Assembly (NCBI GenBank): GCA_945864085.1
Contig: CAMBAD010000011.1
Location: 1-41,262, forward strand
Reading direction: 5' to 3'
Length of the DNA: 41,262 nt
From: an uncultured Streptococcus sp.
GTDB taxonomy: Bacteria; Bacillota; Bacilli; Lactobacillales; Streptococcaceae
Shown in pieces: positions 24,308 to 31,979 of this stretch; the first letter of the stretch is position 1, and every line of letters starts with the position of its first letter. Made by a program: the position numbers and the translations under genes. Under the pieces are notes generated by a model, which made no database searches, was not told where the DNA came from, and saw only the letters and a list, made by a program, of their open reading frames with translations.

Positions 24308-25034
24308 GGTCTTCCCTCCACTCAATCACAGCTTGGGCATGAATTTGCCCATCCACCACAATCTCGTGCCGACTCATCAATCCCTCTTGAACCAGACGCG
24401 AACTCACCCAACTCTCAGAAGCGACTTCCTTAATGTACTTGAGTTGGATTTTTCGGGGGCAATGGCAGAGCAGAAAATCATGTTTCAGAGTTTTGTACAT
24501 CCATTCCAGATACTTGCCATTATTGACATGACCATTCATATCCAAATCGAAATAACCGACTGAAAATTCTTGGCTCAATGGATTTTCTAAATCCTGATAT
24601 TTAGGCGCACGAGGCAGTTTTTTCACCTGCTCAGATTGATAGGGAGCAATCAGCTCTTCTGGAACAGGAACAACCTTGCGACTGTCAAAGTCAATCAAGA
24701 CAAAATAACAGAGAATATCCAGCAAGAGATTGCCAGCTTCATCATAAATGTAAAACATCCGATGGCAGAAAAACTTGTTATAGGCAACCGCTTCTGTCTT
24801 GATGACCACTGCCTCATTATATTTAGGCAAACGGTTGATGGTCAACTCATAGTCCGTCACCACCCAAATCAGGCCATATTCTTGGTAGACAAACAAATCG
24901 CTTCGCCCCAGTTCCTCCGACTGACGCCCTGACAGGGCCAAGCAGTGAGAAATAAAAGGAGGTAGCTTGATTTCCTGCTTGACATCACACATATCAAAGG
25001 GAATCCTAAAATTTTCTTGGTAAATCAGTCCCAT
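24294..25034 (-). CDS. Acyl-ACP thioesterase
   Basis: 246 residues with two hotdog halves, as in bacterial FatA-like thioesterases that release fatty acids from ACP. The catalytic Asn-His motif is in FDLDMNGHVNNGKYLEWMY (about residues 160-178), as in the family. The N-terminal half includes the substrate helix around FVYQEYGLIWVVTDYEL. It follows hemW by 15 bases in one operon. In streptococci this gene usually accompanies hemW. Confidence 0.93.
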   Translation of the reverse strand: MGLIYQENFRIPFDMCDVKQEIKLPPFISHCLALSGRQSEELGRSDLFVYQEYGLIWVVTDYELTINRLPKYNEAVVIKTEAVAYNKFFCHRMFYIYDEAGNLLLDILCYFVLIDFDSRKVVPVPEELIAPYQSEQVKKLPRAPKYQDLENPLSQEFSVGYFDLDMNGHVNNGKYLEWMYKTLKHDFLLCHCPRKIQLKYIKEVASESWVSSRLVQEGLMSRHEIVVDGQIHAQAVIEWREDRVGG

Positions 25035-25049
25035 AAGTTCACTTTCTTT

Positions 25050-26186
25050 CTAATCTGTTAGGATAAACCGCTCCGCAACGGTATCACCTAGGAAAAGACC
25101 TTGCTTGGTCATACGAATTCTATCCCCCTCGACTTGCAAGAGCCCTTCTGCTACCAAATCAGTGACGACCTGGCCATACTGGGCTTGAAAGGATAGACCA
25201 AATTTTTCCTCGAATCGCTCAATGGACACGCCAGTTTTTTTCCGTAAGCCTAAAAACATCTCTTCTTCCATTTGCTCGGCCTGGCTGAGGAATTCTTCGT
25301 GCAGACGGGAATGGCCTTTTTCGCGGATAGACTTGAGGTAGTGCTGGATGGGGCCGCGGTTGCGGTAGCGCATACCGTTGATGTAGCCAGATGCTCCAGC
25401 TCCTAGCCCATAGTACTCCGAGTTGTCCCAGTACATGAGGTTGTGGCGGCTTTCAAAGCCTGGCTTGGTGAAATTGGAAATTTCGTAGTGCTCAAAGCCG
25501 TTTTTCTCCAGCTCTTGCAGAATGTAGTCGAACATATCGGACTCCACATCTTCGTTGGGCAGATGCAGGTTACCGCGGCGTTGGCGGTTCATGAAGACCG
25601 TGTGGTTTTCCAAAATCAAGCTGTAAAGGCTCATGTGGGGGATGTCCAGCTCCAAGGCCCTGGCGACATTGTCCACCACCTGCTCCATGGTCTGACCAGG
25701 CAGGGCATAGATGAGATCGATGGAAATGTTATGGAAACCCGCTTCTTTGAGAGCAGCGATAGTCTCATAAATCTGGGCTTGGTTATGGCTGCGACCGATT
25801 TTTTTCAACATACGGTCGTCAAAGGTTTGAACGCCCAGCGACACCCGATTGCACTTGGATTTGTTCAGAACTGCAATCTTGTCTGCTGTCAAATCACCTG
25901 GATTGGCCTCAATCGTAAATTCTTCCAGCTGAGACAAGTCCAATAGGTCCTCCAGATTGGTCAGGAGATAGTCCAGCTGGTCTGCCGAGAGAGCCGACGG
26001 TGTCCCGCCTCCGATATAAAGTGTTCGGAGGGCTGGCAAATCATAAAATTTGACCTCTTCTATGAGGGCGGCCAAATAGTCGTCAACAGGCTGATTCTTG
26101 ATAAAGACCTTGGAAAAGTCACAGTAGTAACAAATCTGGGTGCAAAAGGGAATGTGGATATAGGCAGATGTCGGTCGTTTTTGCAT
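25050..26186 (-). CDS. hemW: Heme chaperone HemW (radical SAM, CPDH-like)
   Basis: This 378-residue radical SAM protein has the iron-sulphur motif CTQICYYC (CxxxCxxC) at about residues 15-22. It also has GGGTPSAL, TIEANPG, and the HemW-type C-terminal HemN_C domain. It is formerly annotated as coproporphyrinogen oxidase, but family members of this short kind bind heme. The ATG at 26186 has no ribosome binding site; a TATAAT with extended TG ends six bases before it, so the mRNA should start at the ATG itself. It heads the operon hemW-thioesterase-NUDIX-HAD-membrane protein. Confidence 0.93.
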   Translation of the reverse strand: MQKRPTSAYIHIPFCTQICYYCDFSKVFIKNQPVDDYLAALIEEVKFYDLPALRTLYIGGGTPSALSADQLDYLLTNLEDLLDLSQLEEFTIEANPGDLTADKIAVLNKSKCNRVSLGVQTFDDRMLKKIGRSHNQAQIYETIAALKEAGFHNISIDLIYALPGQTMEQVVDNVARALELDIPHMSLYSLILENHTVFMNRQRRGNLHLPNEDVESDMFDYILQELEKNGFEHYEISNFTKPGFESRHNLMYWDNSEYYGLGAGASGYINGMRYRNRGPIQHYLKSIREKGHSRLHEEFLSQAEQMEEEMFLGLRKKTGVSIERFEEKFGLSFQAQYGQVVTDLVAEGLLQVEGDRIRMTKQGLFLGDTVAERFILTD

Positions 26187-26192
26187 AGAACC

Positions 26193-26201
26193 ATTATAGC
26201 A
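26193..26201 (-). promoter_or_regulatory. hemW promoter (leaderless)
   Basis: TGCTATAAT on the minus strand, with only GGTTCT between it and the ATG. The usual start position, seven bases past the -10, is the A of the ATG. No -35. Confidence 0.7.
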
Positions 26202-26272
26202 CAGTTTTGGAGGACTAGAGAATTTTGAAAGGAAGAACCAGCTTATTTAGTCCAGTAAAAACACATAAATAT

Positions 26273-26301
26273 TTGTTTTTATCCTAAAAATATAGTATAC
26301 T
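26273..26301 (+). promoter_or_regulatory. Promoter of the exported unknown protein
   Basis: TTGTTT (26273-26278), 17-base spacer, TATACT (26296-26301), then AGGAGG before the ATG at 26326. Confidence 0.65.
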
Positions 26302-26325
26302 AACTATGTTAGGAGGTGTGTAACT

Positions 26326-27408
26326 ATGAAAAAGTTTTTAATTGCATTTCTAACCATCTTTACCCTAGTTGTCGGATTTTTGACCTGGAAATTCCTGTCT
26401 TACTCCCATGGAAAACTAGAATTACATCAAGAAGCTAGTTTTTACATCCTCTATCCTGATAAAGTTGAGGCTTTTCAGTTGGACAATGGAAAACCTGAAT
26501 TGCTGGCAACCCAGAAAATGGAAAGTGACCAGTACTTTGGTATGGGAGAAAACCATATTCTCCACAATCGCTACCTAGTCTATTCAAACGATGGAATCAA
26601 GAGCCTGGGTGAAAATATTGTATCTATTGATTTTGAAACAGGCAAGATTACACGCCAACCCAGCAAATATTATTCTTACATAACAGGGGCTGATTCACAT
26701 TTCCTCTATACGGCGACTTCTTTCCGTGGCATAACTGCCTTTGACAGCAAGGCTAAACAAGTCAAACAGGCAACATTGCCAGAGAATTTTCTAATCGAAC
26801 CAGCTCTTATCACCAGCGATGATGAGCCGCTGTTTATCAATGGTTTTGAATACACCATCGGACAGCCTGACAAAACGCGGAAAAATATGCTCTATGTGCT
26901 AGATAAGGACCAGTTAGCAGTACAAGAAAAAATTCCTTATGACAACTCTGCTATTACTTCATCTGGGAAATTGGTAGATGGTGTTATCTACCTACCAGTA
27001 AGAACCTACGCTCCTTCTGCCGATGAGGAACAACCGTCCTATGACTTACTGACCTATGATATTCAAGATAAAAAATGGGATGAGCTGGCCTTAACAAAAC
27101 CAAGTCCCATCACCATCCATGCAGCCTACTCTGACCGCTACCTTCTGATTGAACACGACAGCGGGGAAGAAAAGGAAATCCGTCTAACAGTCCTAGATTT
27201 AGCTACTGGAAATCAGGCCTTCTTCGCTCATCCAGTGCTTTCATCCTATTACTACAGTATTTCTGATGTTCGATTCCTAGATGAAGAAACCTTGCTGATT
27301 ATCTATGGTGACCAGTTGCTGATTTATAACTGGAAAACTGCTGAAACTCTCAGCCAAACCATACTGTCCTCTGAGTATATCAGCGGAATATGGATTCAAG
27401 ACCAATAA
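26326..27408 (+). CDS. Exported, membrane-anchored protein of unknown function
   Basis: 360 residues. The first 25 form a signal-anchor helix (MKKFLIAFLTIFTLVVGFLT); no lipobox Cys. The remainder is outside the cell, with repeated four-strand-like blocks such as LVYSNDGIKSLGENIVSIDF, LYTATSFRGITAFDSKA and LLTYDIQDKKWDELAL, suggesting a beta-propeller. There is no enzyme motif. It is monocistronic with its own promoter and a strong terminator. I do not recognise the family; binding or sensing at the surface is a guess. Confidence 0.85.
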   Translation: MKKFLIAFLTIFTLVVGFLTWKFLSYSHGKLELHQEASFYILYPDKVEAFQLDNGKPELLATQKMESDQYFGMGENHILHNRYLVYSNDGIKSLGENIVSIDFETGKITRQPSKYYSYITGADSHFLYTATSFRGITAFDSKAKQVKQATLPENFLIEPALITSDDEPLFINGFEYTIGQPDKTRKNMLYVLDKDQLAVQEKIPYDNSAITSSGKLVDGVIYLPVRTYAPSADEEQPSYDLLTYDIQDKKWDELALTKPSPITIHAAYSDRYLLIEHDSGEEKEIRLTVLDLATGNQAFFAHPVLSSYYYSISDVRFLDEETLLIIYGDQLLIYNWKTAETLSQTILSSEYISGIWIQDQ

Positions 27409-27451
27409 AAAACAGGTTTCAGAAATTGCAACCTGATACATTTTCAATCAT

Positions 27452-27494
27452 AAAAGGGAGCGAGACCCTTTCTTCCGGTCTCTCACTCCCTTTT
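27452..27494. terminator. Bidirectional terminator between convergent genes
   Basis: AAAAGGGAG-GAGACC pairs with GGTCTC-CTCCCTTTT (about 15 bp with small bulges), followed by T residues on the plus strand. It lies two bases beyond the lemA stop. Confidence 0.9.
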
Positions 27495-27496
27495 CT

Positions 27497-28078
27497 TTAT
27501 TCTTCATCATTCAAGTCAACACTTGGAACGGTTGTGCTGGCTTCTGTTGTTGCTTGGAATAGTTCAACTTTTTCATAACCAAATAAATTGGCATAGATAT
27601 TGGTTGGGAATCGCTTGATTTTTTTATTGTAGGCTGTTGCGACTGTGTTGTAGTCCTTACGCGCCACCATAATACGGTTTTCAGTTCCCTCCAGTTCCGT
27701 AATCAAATCAGATACCTGCTGATTGGAATTTAGCTGAGGATAGTTTTCTGTCAAAACCAACAGACGCGATACAGCTGAATCTAAAGCGGTTTGACCTTCT
27801 TGGTATTCAGCAGAACCTTGCTGGCTAGAACCAATCTGAGCACGCGCGTCCGCAATCGCTGTAAAAACTTCTTCTTCGTGGGCCATAATTCCCTTAACGG
27901 AAGCCACTACATTGGGAATCAAATCGTATCGGCGTTGTAGTTGGGTGTCCACGTTAGCTTGAGCATTTTCAACCTCAGCATAGCTGTCAACAAGACCGTT
28001 GTATTGGCCAATAGCTCCCAGCCCCAGAAAAATGAGGGCTACTATAGGGAGTACAATAAAGAGTATTTTTTTATTCAT
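27497..28078 (-). CDS. lemA: LemA family protein
   Basis: 193 residues from the ATG at 28078; an earlier alternative start inside the gap is not supported. It has an N-terminal membrane anchor (about 4-25) followed by the family core NGLVDSYAEVENAQANVDTQ, RYDLIPNVVASVKG and the helix-rich stretch with ELEGTENRIMVARKDYN. The role of LemA is not known; the protein probably sits on the membrane. It follows the TPM-domain gene by 35 bases, a widely conserved pairing. Confidence 0.92.
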   Translation of the reverse strand: MNKKILFIVLPIVALIFLGLGAIGQYNGLVDSYAEVENAQANVDTQLQRRYDLIPNVVASVKGIMAHEEEVFTAIADARAQIGSSQQGSAEYQEGQTALDSAVSRLLVLTENYPQLNSNQQVSDLITELEGTENRIMVARKDYNTVATAYNKKIKRFPTNIYANLFGYEKVELFQATTEASTTVPSVDLNDEE

Positions 28079-28113
28079 GATATTTCCTTTCCATACATCT
28101 GCTATCGTCAGGG

Positions 28114-28875
28114 TTACCAACCAGATGAGGCACCACCGCCTCCTCCGCCGCCACCAGACCAGCCACCGCTTCCTCCGCCACCGAAGGAACGAGAGGACGA
28201 GCTTGAGCTACTGCCACCAGAAGCAAGCCATAACAAGGCACCTGGTCCACCACGACCGCCTTTTCCCCTACCGCCAAACAGCAAGATAGCGACAACAATA
28301 ATCGCTAGAATCAGGTAATCACCACCTTCGATTTCACTGGTTGCTTCTTCAAACTGATCCAAGCGAGCCTGAGCCCGATCAGTGCCATAAAATTCATCTC
28401 CAATGGCATCCACAATATAAAGAACACCACTATTATAATCCTCTTCTCGGAAGAAGGTGCGTGAGGATTCCAAAATGCGTTTGGCCTCTACGTCGGTCAA
28501 AATGGTCGAGGCCTTGTCCGACGTTTCAATCCGAAACTCTCTATCTTCTACGGCGATGACAAGGAGAATGCCGTTATCCGTTCCAGCAAAGCCTACTTGC
28601 CACTTACGAAAGGTAGCGTTGGCGAGAGACTCAATATCTTGAGAGAGGGAATTGGTCACATAGACACCAACCTGTAACTGTTCTGGAGTTGCCTGCCAGG
28701 CTTGGTTCTCCGCGTTAATGGTTGCAATCGTATCCTGACTTAGGTGATAGGTTTCATCAACCACCGTTGAATCAATAGGTCTTTCAGGAACATTGGCTTG
28801 AACTGGCACTGCTGATGAAACAAGGCTCAAGAACAATAGAACCATTCCCAAGAGCCACATCATGCGCTGTTTCAT
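28114..28875 (-). CDS. TPM-domain membrane protein (YgcG-like)
   Basis: 253 residues. A signal peptide (1-27, ending VPVQA) is followed by the TPM domain (about 35-165), with the conserved VYVTNSLSQDIESLANATFRKW and GILLVIAVEDREFRIETSD. A transmembrane helix (about 185-205) follows, then a low-complexity tail of Gly and Ser with Trp. Such tails are usual in this family. The TPM domain has been linked to phosphatase-like or photosystem-repair roles elsewhere; function here is unknown. It is transcribed with lemA from an extended -10 promoter (28896-28904). Confidence 0.92.
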   Translation of the reverse strand: MKQRMMWLLGMVLLFLSLVSSAVPVQANVPERPIDSTVVDETYHLSQDTIATINAENQAWQATPEQLQVGVYVTNSLSQDIESLANATFRKWQVGFAGTDNGILLVIAVEDREFRIETSDKASTILTDVEAKRILESSRTFFREEDYNSGVLYIVDAIGDEFYGTDRAQARLDQFEEATSEIEGGDYLILAIIVVAILLFGGRGKGGRGGPGALLWLASGGSSSSSSSRSFGGGGSGGWSGGGGGGGGASSGW

Positions 28876-28895
28876 AGGAACACCTCCTTGCTATC

Positions 28896-28904
28896 ATTAT
28901 ACCA
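28896..28904 (-). promoter_or_regulatory. Extended -10 promoter of the TPM-lemA operon
   Basis: TGGTATAAT on the minus strand, start near 28889, followed by AGGAGG ahead of the ATG. Confidence 0.7.
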
Positions 28905-28943
28905 CAAAAACCTGCGTGTCTAAGTATTTTTTATAGAAACTAA

Positions 28944-28966
28944 GGTCAGGACAATTCATCCTGACC
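28944..28966 (-). terminator. Hairpin downstream of pepV
   Basis: GGTCAGGA and TCCTGACC form an 8-bp perfect stem with a 7-base loop, seven bases after the pepV stop. The U-run on the minus strand is poor (TTAGTTTCT); on the plus strand it is better. Confidence 0.55.
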
Positions 28967-28972
28967 CTGTTT

Positions 28973-30373
28973 TTATTTAATCAATTCATAAATGGCTTCT
29001 GCGTAAATAGCCGCGGCACGGTAGAGTTGCTCTACTTCGATAAATTCGTTGGCTTGGTGCATGGTGTTGACATCACCTGGGAACATAGCTCCGTAGGCGA
29101 CGCCACGTTTGAGCAAGCGGCCGAATGTACCACCACCGATGACTTGCTCGTGACCTTTTAGTCCTGTATGCTTTTCATAAACAGACAAGAGGGTTGCGAC
29201 CATTGGGTCATCGATTGGGCAATAGTGCGGAGTGTGTCCATGCTCAGACAGGCTAACAGCTTCTACACCCAGTTTTTCCAAACCAGCCTTGATAGCTTCA
29301 GGAGAGGTGTTTTTTGGATAGCGGAAATTGAGAGCAATGGTGTTGTCAGATGACGTTTCGTCAAACTTGAAGACACCTGCGTTCATAGAGAGGGCCCCCA
29401 TTTGCTCATCGTAAATGGCTACGCCGAGTTTTTTGGCATCGTGGTCTTCAAGAAGCACTTGTCCAGCCAAGTCTAGGTAGGCTTTGGCTGCTCCGTCAAA
29501 GGCAAATTGGCTGAGGAATTTAGCCAAGTAAGTTGCACCGTTGACACCTTCTTCTGGGGTTGAACCGTGGGCTGATTTTCCGATGACGGTCACTTGTACC
29601 TGTCCGTTTTCAAGGGTTTCCGCGTCAGCTTTTAGGCCGTAAGTGGCTGTGAATGCTGCCAACTTGCTGTCTAGGTCTGCTAGGTCGCCGGAAATAATAG
29701 CTGTCGCAGACTCAGGTACCATGTTCTCACGCAAACCGCCTGCTAAGGAATGCAGTTTAGCAGCTCCGCTATTTTCCCCCGCAAAATGAAGATAAGCTGT
29801 GATATTGCCCTTTTCGCCGTTGATAATCGGGAACTCGGCATCTGGAGAAAATCCGAAGTCTGGCAAGGGAAGGCCGACGTGCTCGAAGTAGTAATCCATG
29901 TCAGCCCAGCCTGACTCTTCGTCGGTACCAACGATGAAGCGGACTTTTTTAGAGGTCGGAAGGCCCAACTCCTTGATGATTTTCAAGCCGTAGTAGCAAG
30001 CCATGGTCGGTCCCTTGTCGTCAGAGGACCCGCGGGCAAAGAGCCTGCCGTCGATGATTTGCGGCTCGTACGGGTCGGTGTTCCAACCGCTTCCTGCTGG
30101 CACCACGTCCAAGTGACCGAAGATACCGAGGACTTCGTCGCCCTCGCCAAACTCAAAGTGACCTGCGTAGTTGTCAACGTTCTTAGTCGGATAGCCGTCG
30201 CGCTCAGCAATTTCAAGGAATTTATCCAAGGCACGCACAGGACCAGGGCCAAATGGGTGCTGGGCATCCGCTAGGCTATCATCCCGCTCGGAATTGATCG
30301 CCAAAAGGTCAAACAAATCCGCCATAAATTCGTCTTTGCGTTTATCAACTTCTGATCTAAAATTGATTATCAT
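28973..30373 (-). CDS. pepV: Dipeptidase PepV
   Basis: This 466-residue zinc dipeptidase of the M20 family hydrolyses a broad range of dipeptides inside the cell. Visible metal-ligand motifs are FGHLDVVPAGSGW (first His), RGSSDDKGPTMA (bridging Asp), VGTDEESGWADM (catalytic and ligand Glu), and the last His in the C-terminal HQANEFIEVEQL. The lid domain between them contains the usual GKSAHGSTPEEG. AAGGAG precedes the ATG. It is monocistronic. Confidence 0.96.
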   Translation of the reverse strand: MIINFRSEVDKRKDEFMADLFDLLAINSERDDSLADAQHPFGPGPVRALDKFLEIAERDGYPTKNVDNYAGHFEFGEGDEVLGIFGHLDVVPAGSGWNTDPYEPQIIDGRLFARGSSDDKGPTMACYYGLKIIKELGLPTSKKVRFIVGTDEESGWADMDYYFEHVGLPLPDFGFSPDAEFPIINGEKGNITAYLHFAGENSGAAKLHSLAGGLRENMVPESATAIISGDLADLDSKLAAFTATYGLKADAETLENGQVQVTVIGKSAHGSTPEEGVNGATYLAKFLSQFAFDGAAKAYLDLAGQVLLEDHDAKKLGVAIYDEQMGALSMNAGVFKFDETSSDNTIALNFRYPKNTSPEAIKAGLEKLGVEAVSLSEHGHTPHYCPIDDPMVATLLSVYEKHTGLKGHEQVIGGGTFGRLLKRGVAYGAMFPGDVNTMHQANEFIEVEQLYRAAAIYAEAIYELIK

Positions 30374-30480
30374 ATGTTCTCCTTTTCAGTATGAAAGTAA
30401 GTCTATTTTATCATAATTTTGCTGACTTCACCGCTAAAAAATGACCTTTCATGAAGAAAGATCATTTGCCTTGGTTCATC

Positions 30481-30909
30481 TTAATGTCCATGCTCTTCTG
30501 CTTCTTCCGCAGCGATAGCAATGGCTTGGGTTTCATGAACTGTTCCGTAAGCGTGGTGGGCAGGGCCATAGATAGAGTAGATTTTAAGGTCTTCTTGGCC
30601 GATGTTGATAACATTATGGTAGGTACCGTTTGGAATCAAGATAGCATCTTCTGGTCCAACCTCTGTATCCAAGGTAATCTTGTCAGCTGACTCACCCATG
30701 ATGACACGGCCATGGCCTTGCTCAATACGGAGGAACTGGTCATTTTCATTATGGACTTCGGCACCAATATCACCACCAACTGGGATGGACATGAGGGTTA
30801 CTTGCAAGAGCTCCCCTGTCCAAAGGGCTGTGCGGTAGTTGGTGTTTTCAAGTGTTGCTGTTTCAATATTGGTTACAAATGGCGCTTTGCCGTAGTCTTT
30901 TGTTGTCAT
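30481..30909 (-). CDS. Cupin-domain protein
   Basis: 142 residues with a single cupin fold. Motif 1 is GGDIGAEVHNENDQFLRIEQG, where the usual second His is Asn, and motif 2 is ILIPNGTYHNVINIGQ. It has an acidic, His-ending tail (EEAEEHGH) that may bind metal. Its promoter is overlapped by a double PerR-box-like palindrome (30926-30966), so it is probably induced by peroxide or metal limitation. The substrate is unknown; a quercetin- or isomerase-like role cannot be told from the sequence. Confidence 0.88.
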   Translation of the reverse strand: MTTKDYGKAPFVTNIETATLENTNYRTALWTGELLQVTLMSIPVGGDIGAEVHNENDQFLRIEQGHGRVIMGESADKITLDTEVGPEDAILIPNGTYHNVINIGQEDLKIYSIYGPAHHAYGTVHETQAIAIAAEEAEEHGH

Positions 30910-30925
30910 AGTATTTTACCTCTAA

Positions 30926-30966
30926 ATTATAATTATTCTAAACTTTATTTAGAATAATTATAATTA
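30926..30966 (-). promoter_or_regulatory. Double PerR/Fur-box-like operator of the cupin gene
   Basis: A perfect 18-bp inverted repeat with a 5-base centre. Each arm contains a box matching TTATAATnATTATAA at all but one position (30928-30942 and 30950-30964). It overlaps the -10 and continues downstream, as expected for a repressor site. Confidence 0.75.
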
Positions 30967-30991
30967 TACTCTTTTTAAAATACAAGTCAAG
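30964..30991 (-). promoter_or_regulatory. Cupin gene promoter
   Basis: TTGACT (30991-30986), 16-base spacer, TATAAT (30969-30964) on the minus strand. The -10 lies at the outer edge of the operator. Confidence 0.85.
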
Positions 30992-31069
30992 CTTTTTTAG
31001 AAACATTATAATTTTTAGAAAATACAAGAGCAACAGAATGAGAAAAAGCCAGCTTTCGGTAGCTTGTTT

Positions 31070-31846
31070 CTACAATTTGATGGATAAATTGGCCAGATAA
31101 TCACTGCCAAACTGACTGAGCCGATTTCTCTGATCTTTTGATTCATAAAAATCAATCATGGCAAAACCTGCCTTTAATTGACCAGCAATTTGTTCCTCTA
31201 GGGTATGACTAAATTCATAGCCAAATTCGGGATTGATGGTGATTTCTCCTGCTTCTTCCAGCTGGCGCGAATTGAAGGGCAGAGGATATTTGGGAGTCAG
31301 GGCTTTGTCTGGATGGTCCCAAACATCGTCACCGTCAAATACATAAATCCATGGATTCATATAGCCGACCATGAGAAGCCCACCTTTTTTCAAAACCCGA
31401 TAGGATTCCTGCCACATATTGGTCAAATCTTCGATGTAGACATTTGACACAGGGCAAAAAATAATGTCAAAGGTCTCATCCTCAAAGGGAAAGGCCTGTG
31501 TCATATCCGCTTGTACTGTTTCTAAGTCCAAGTTTTCCCGCTCCGCAACCAGCCTATCCTTTGCCAACTGTTCCTCGGAAAAGTCCATAATGGTCGTTTC
31601 ATAACCGTGGGCCGCAAAGATGGGCCCTTGCTGACCGCCGCCACAAGCCAGCCCTAGCAATTTCTTCCCCAGAGCTTTTTCAAACCAGTCCAGCGGAACT
31701 GCCTTTCCAACTGTCAAGGATACTTGAAGGGGGCTATTCTTGGCAGCCACAAACTCCTCATGACTGATAGGAATCGTATAGCTATTGCCCTGCCTACCTG
31801 AAACCCGATTCCAGCGTTCCTGATTGTAGTTTACATAATTGGTCAT
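31070..31846 (-). CDS. Class I SAM-dependent methyltransferase
   Basis: 258 residues. The glycine-rich motif I is unusual, LGLACGGGQQG (about residues 63-73), followed by MDFSEEQLAKD and the motif IV region FDIIFCPVSNVYIED. It starts with YNQERWNRVSGRQGNSYTIP, a family found in many Firmicutes as a small-molecule methyltransferase of the UbiE/YcgJ type. The substrate is unknown. RBS AGAGGAAAG precedes the ATG. A single gene between the cupin gene and an ABC-F gene. Confidence 0.88.
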   Translation of the reverse strand: MTNYVNYNQERWNRVSGRQGNSYTIPISHEEFVAAKNSPLQVSLTVGKAVPLDWFEKALGKKLLGLACGGGQQGPIFAAHGYETTIMDFSEEQLAKDRLVAERENLDLETVQADMTQAFPFEDETFDIIFCPVSNVYIEDLTNMWQESYRVLKKGGLLMVGYMNPWIYVFDGDDVWDHPDKALTPKYPLPFNSRQLEEAGEITINPEFGYEFSHTLEEQIAGQLKAGFAMIDFYESKDQRNRLSQFGSDYLANLSIKL

Positions 31847-31979
31847 TTTCTTTCCTCTGTCTGAGGTCTAGCCAGTCTGACCTCGTTCTAATTTCTTCAT
31901 TTTATTTACCTCCTTTACTATGCTGATTCTATTATGACACAAGTGAGAAGAAAAAGCCACCTTGCGATAGCTTATTTCC

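Noticed and set aside
25443..25946. Plus-strand ORF of 167 residues
   Set aside because: It is antisense to hemW with no start signals.
28114..28200. Gly/Ser-rich repeat-like tail as a possible tandem repeat or frameshift
   Set aside because: The tail stays in frame and such low-complexity ends are normal in TPM-domain proteins.
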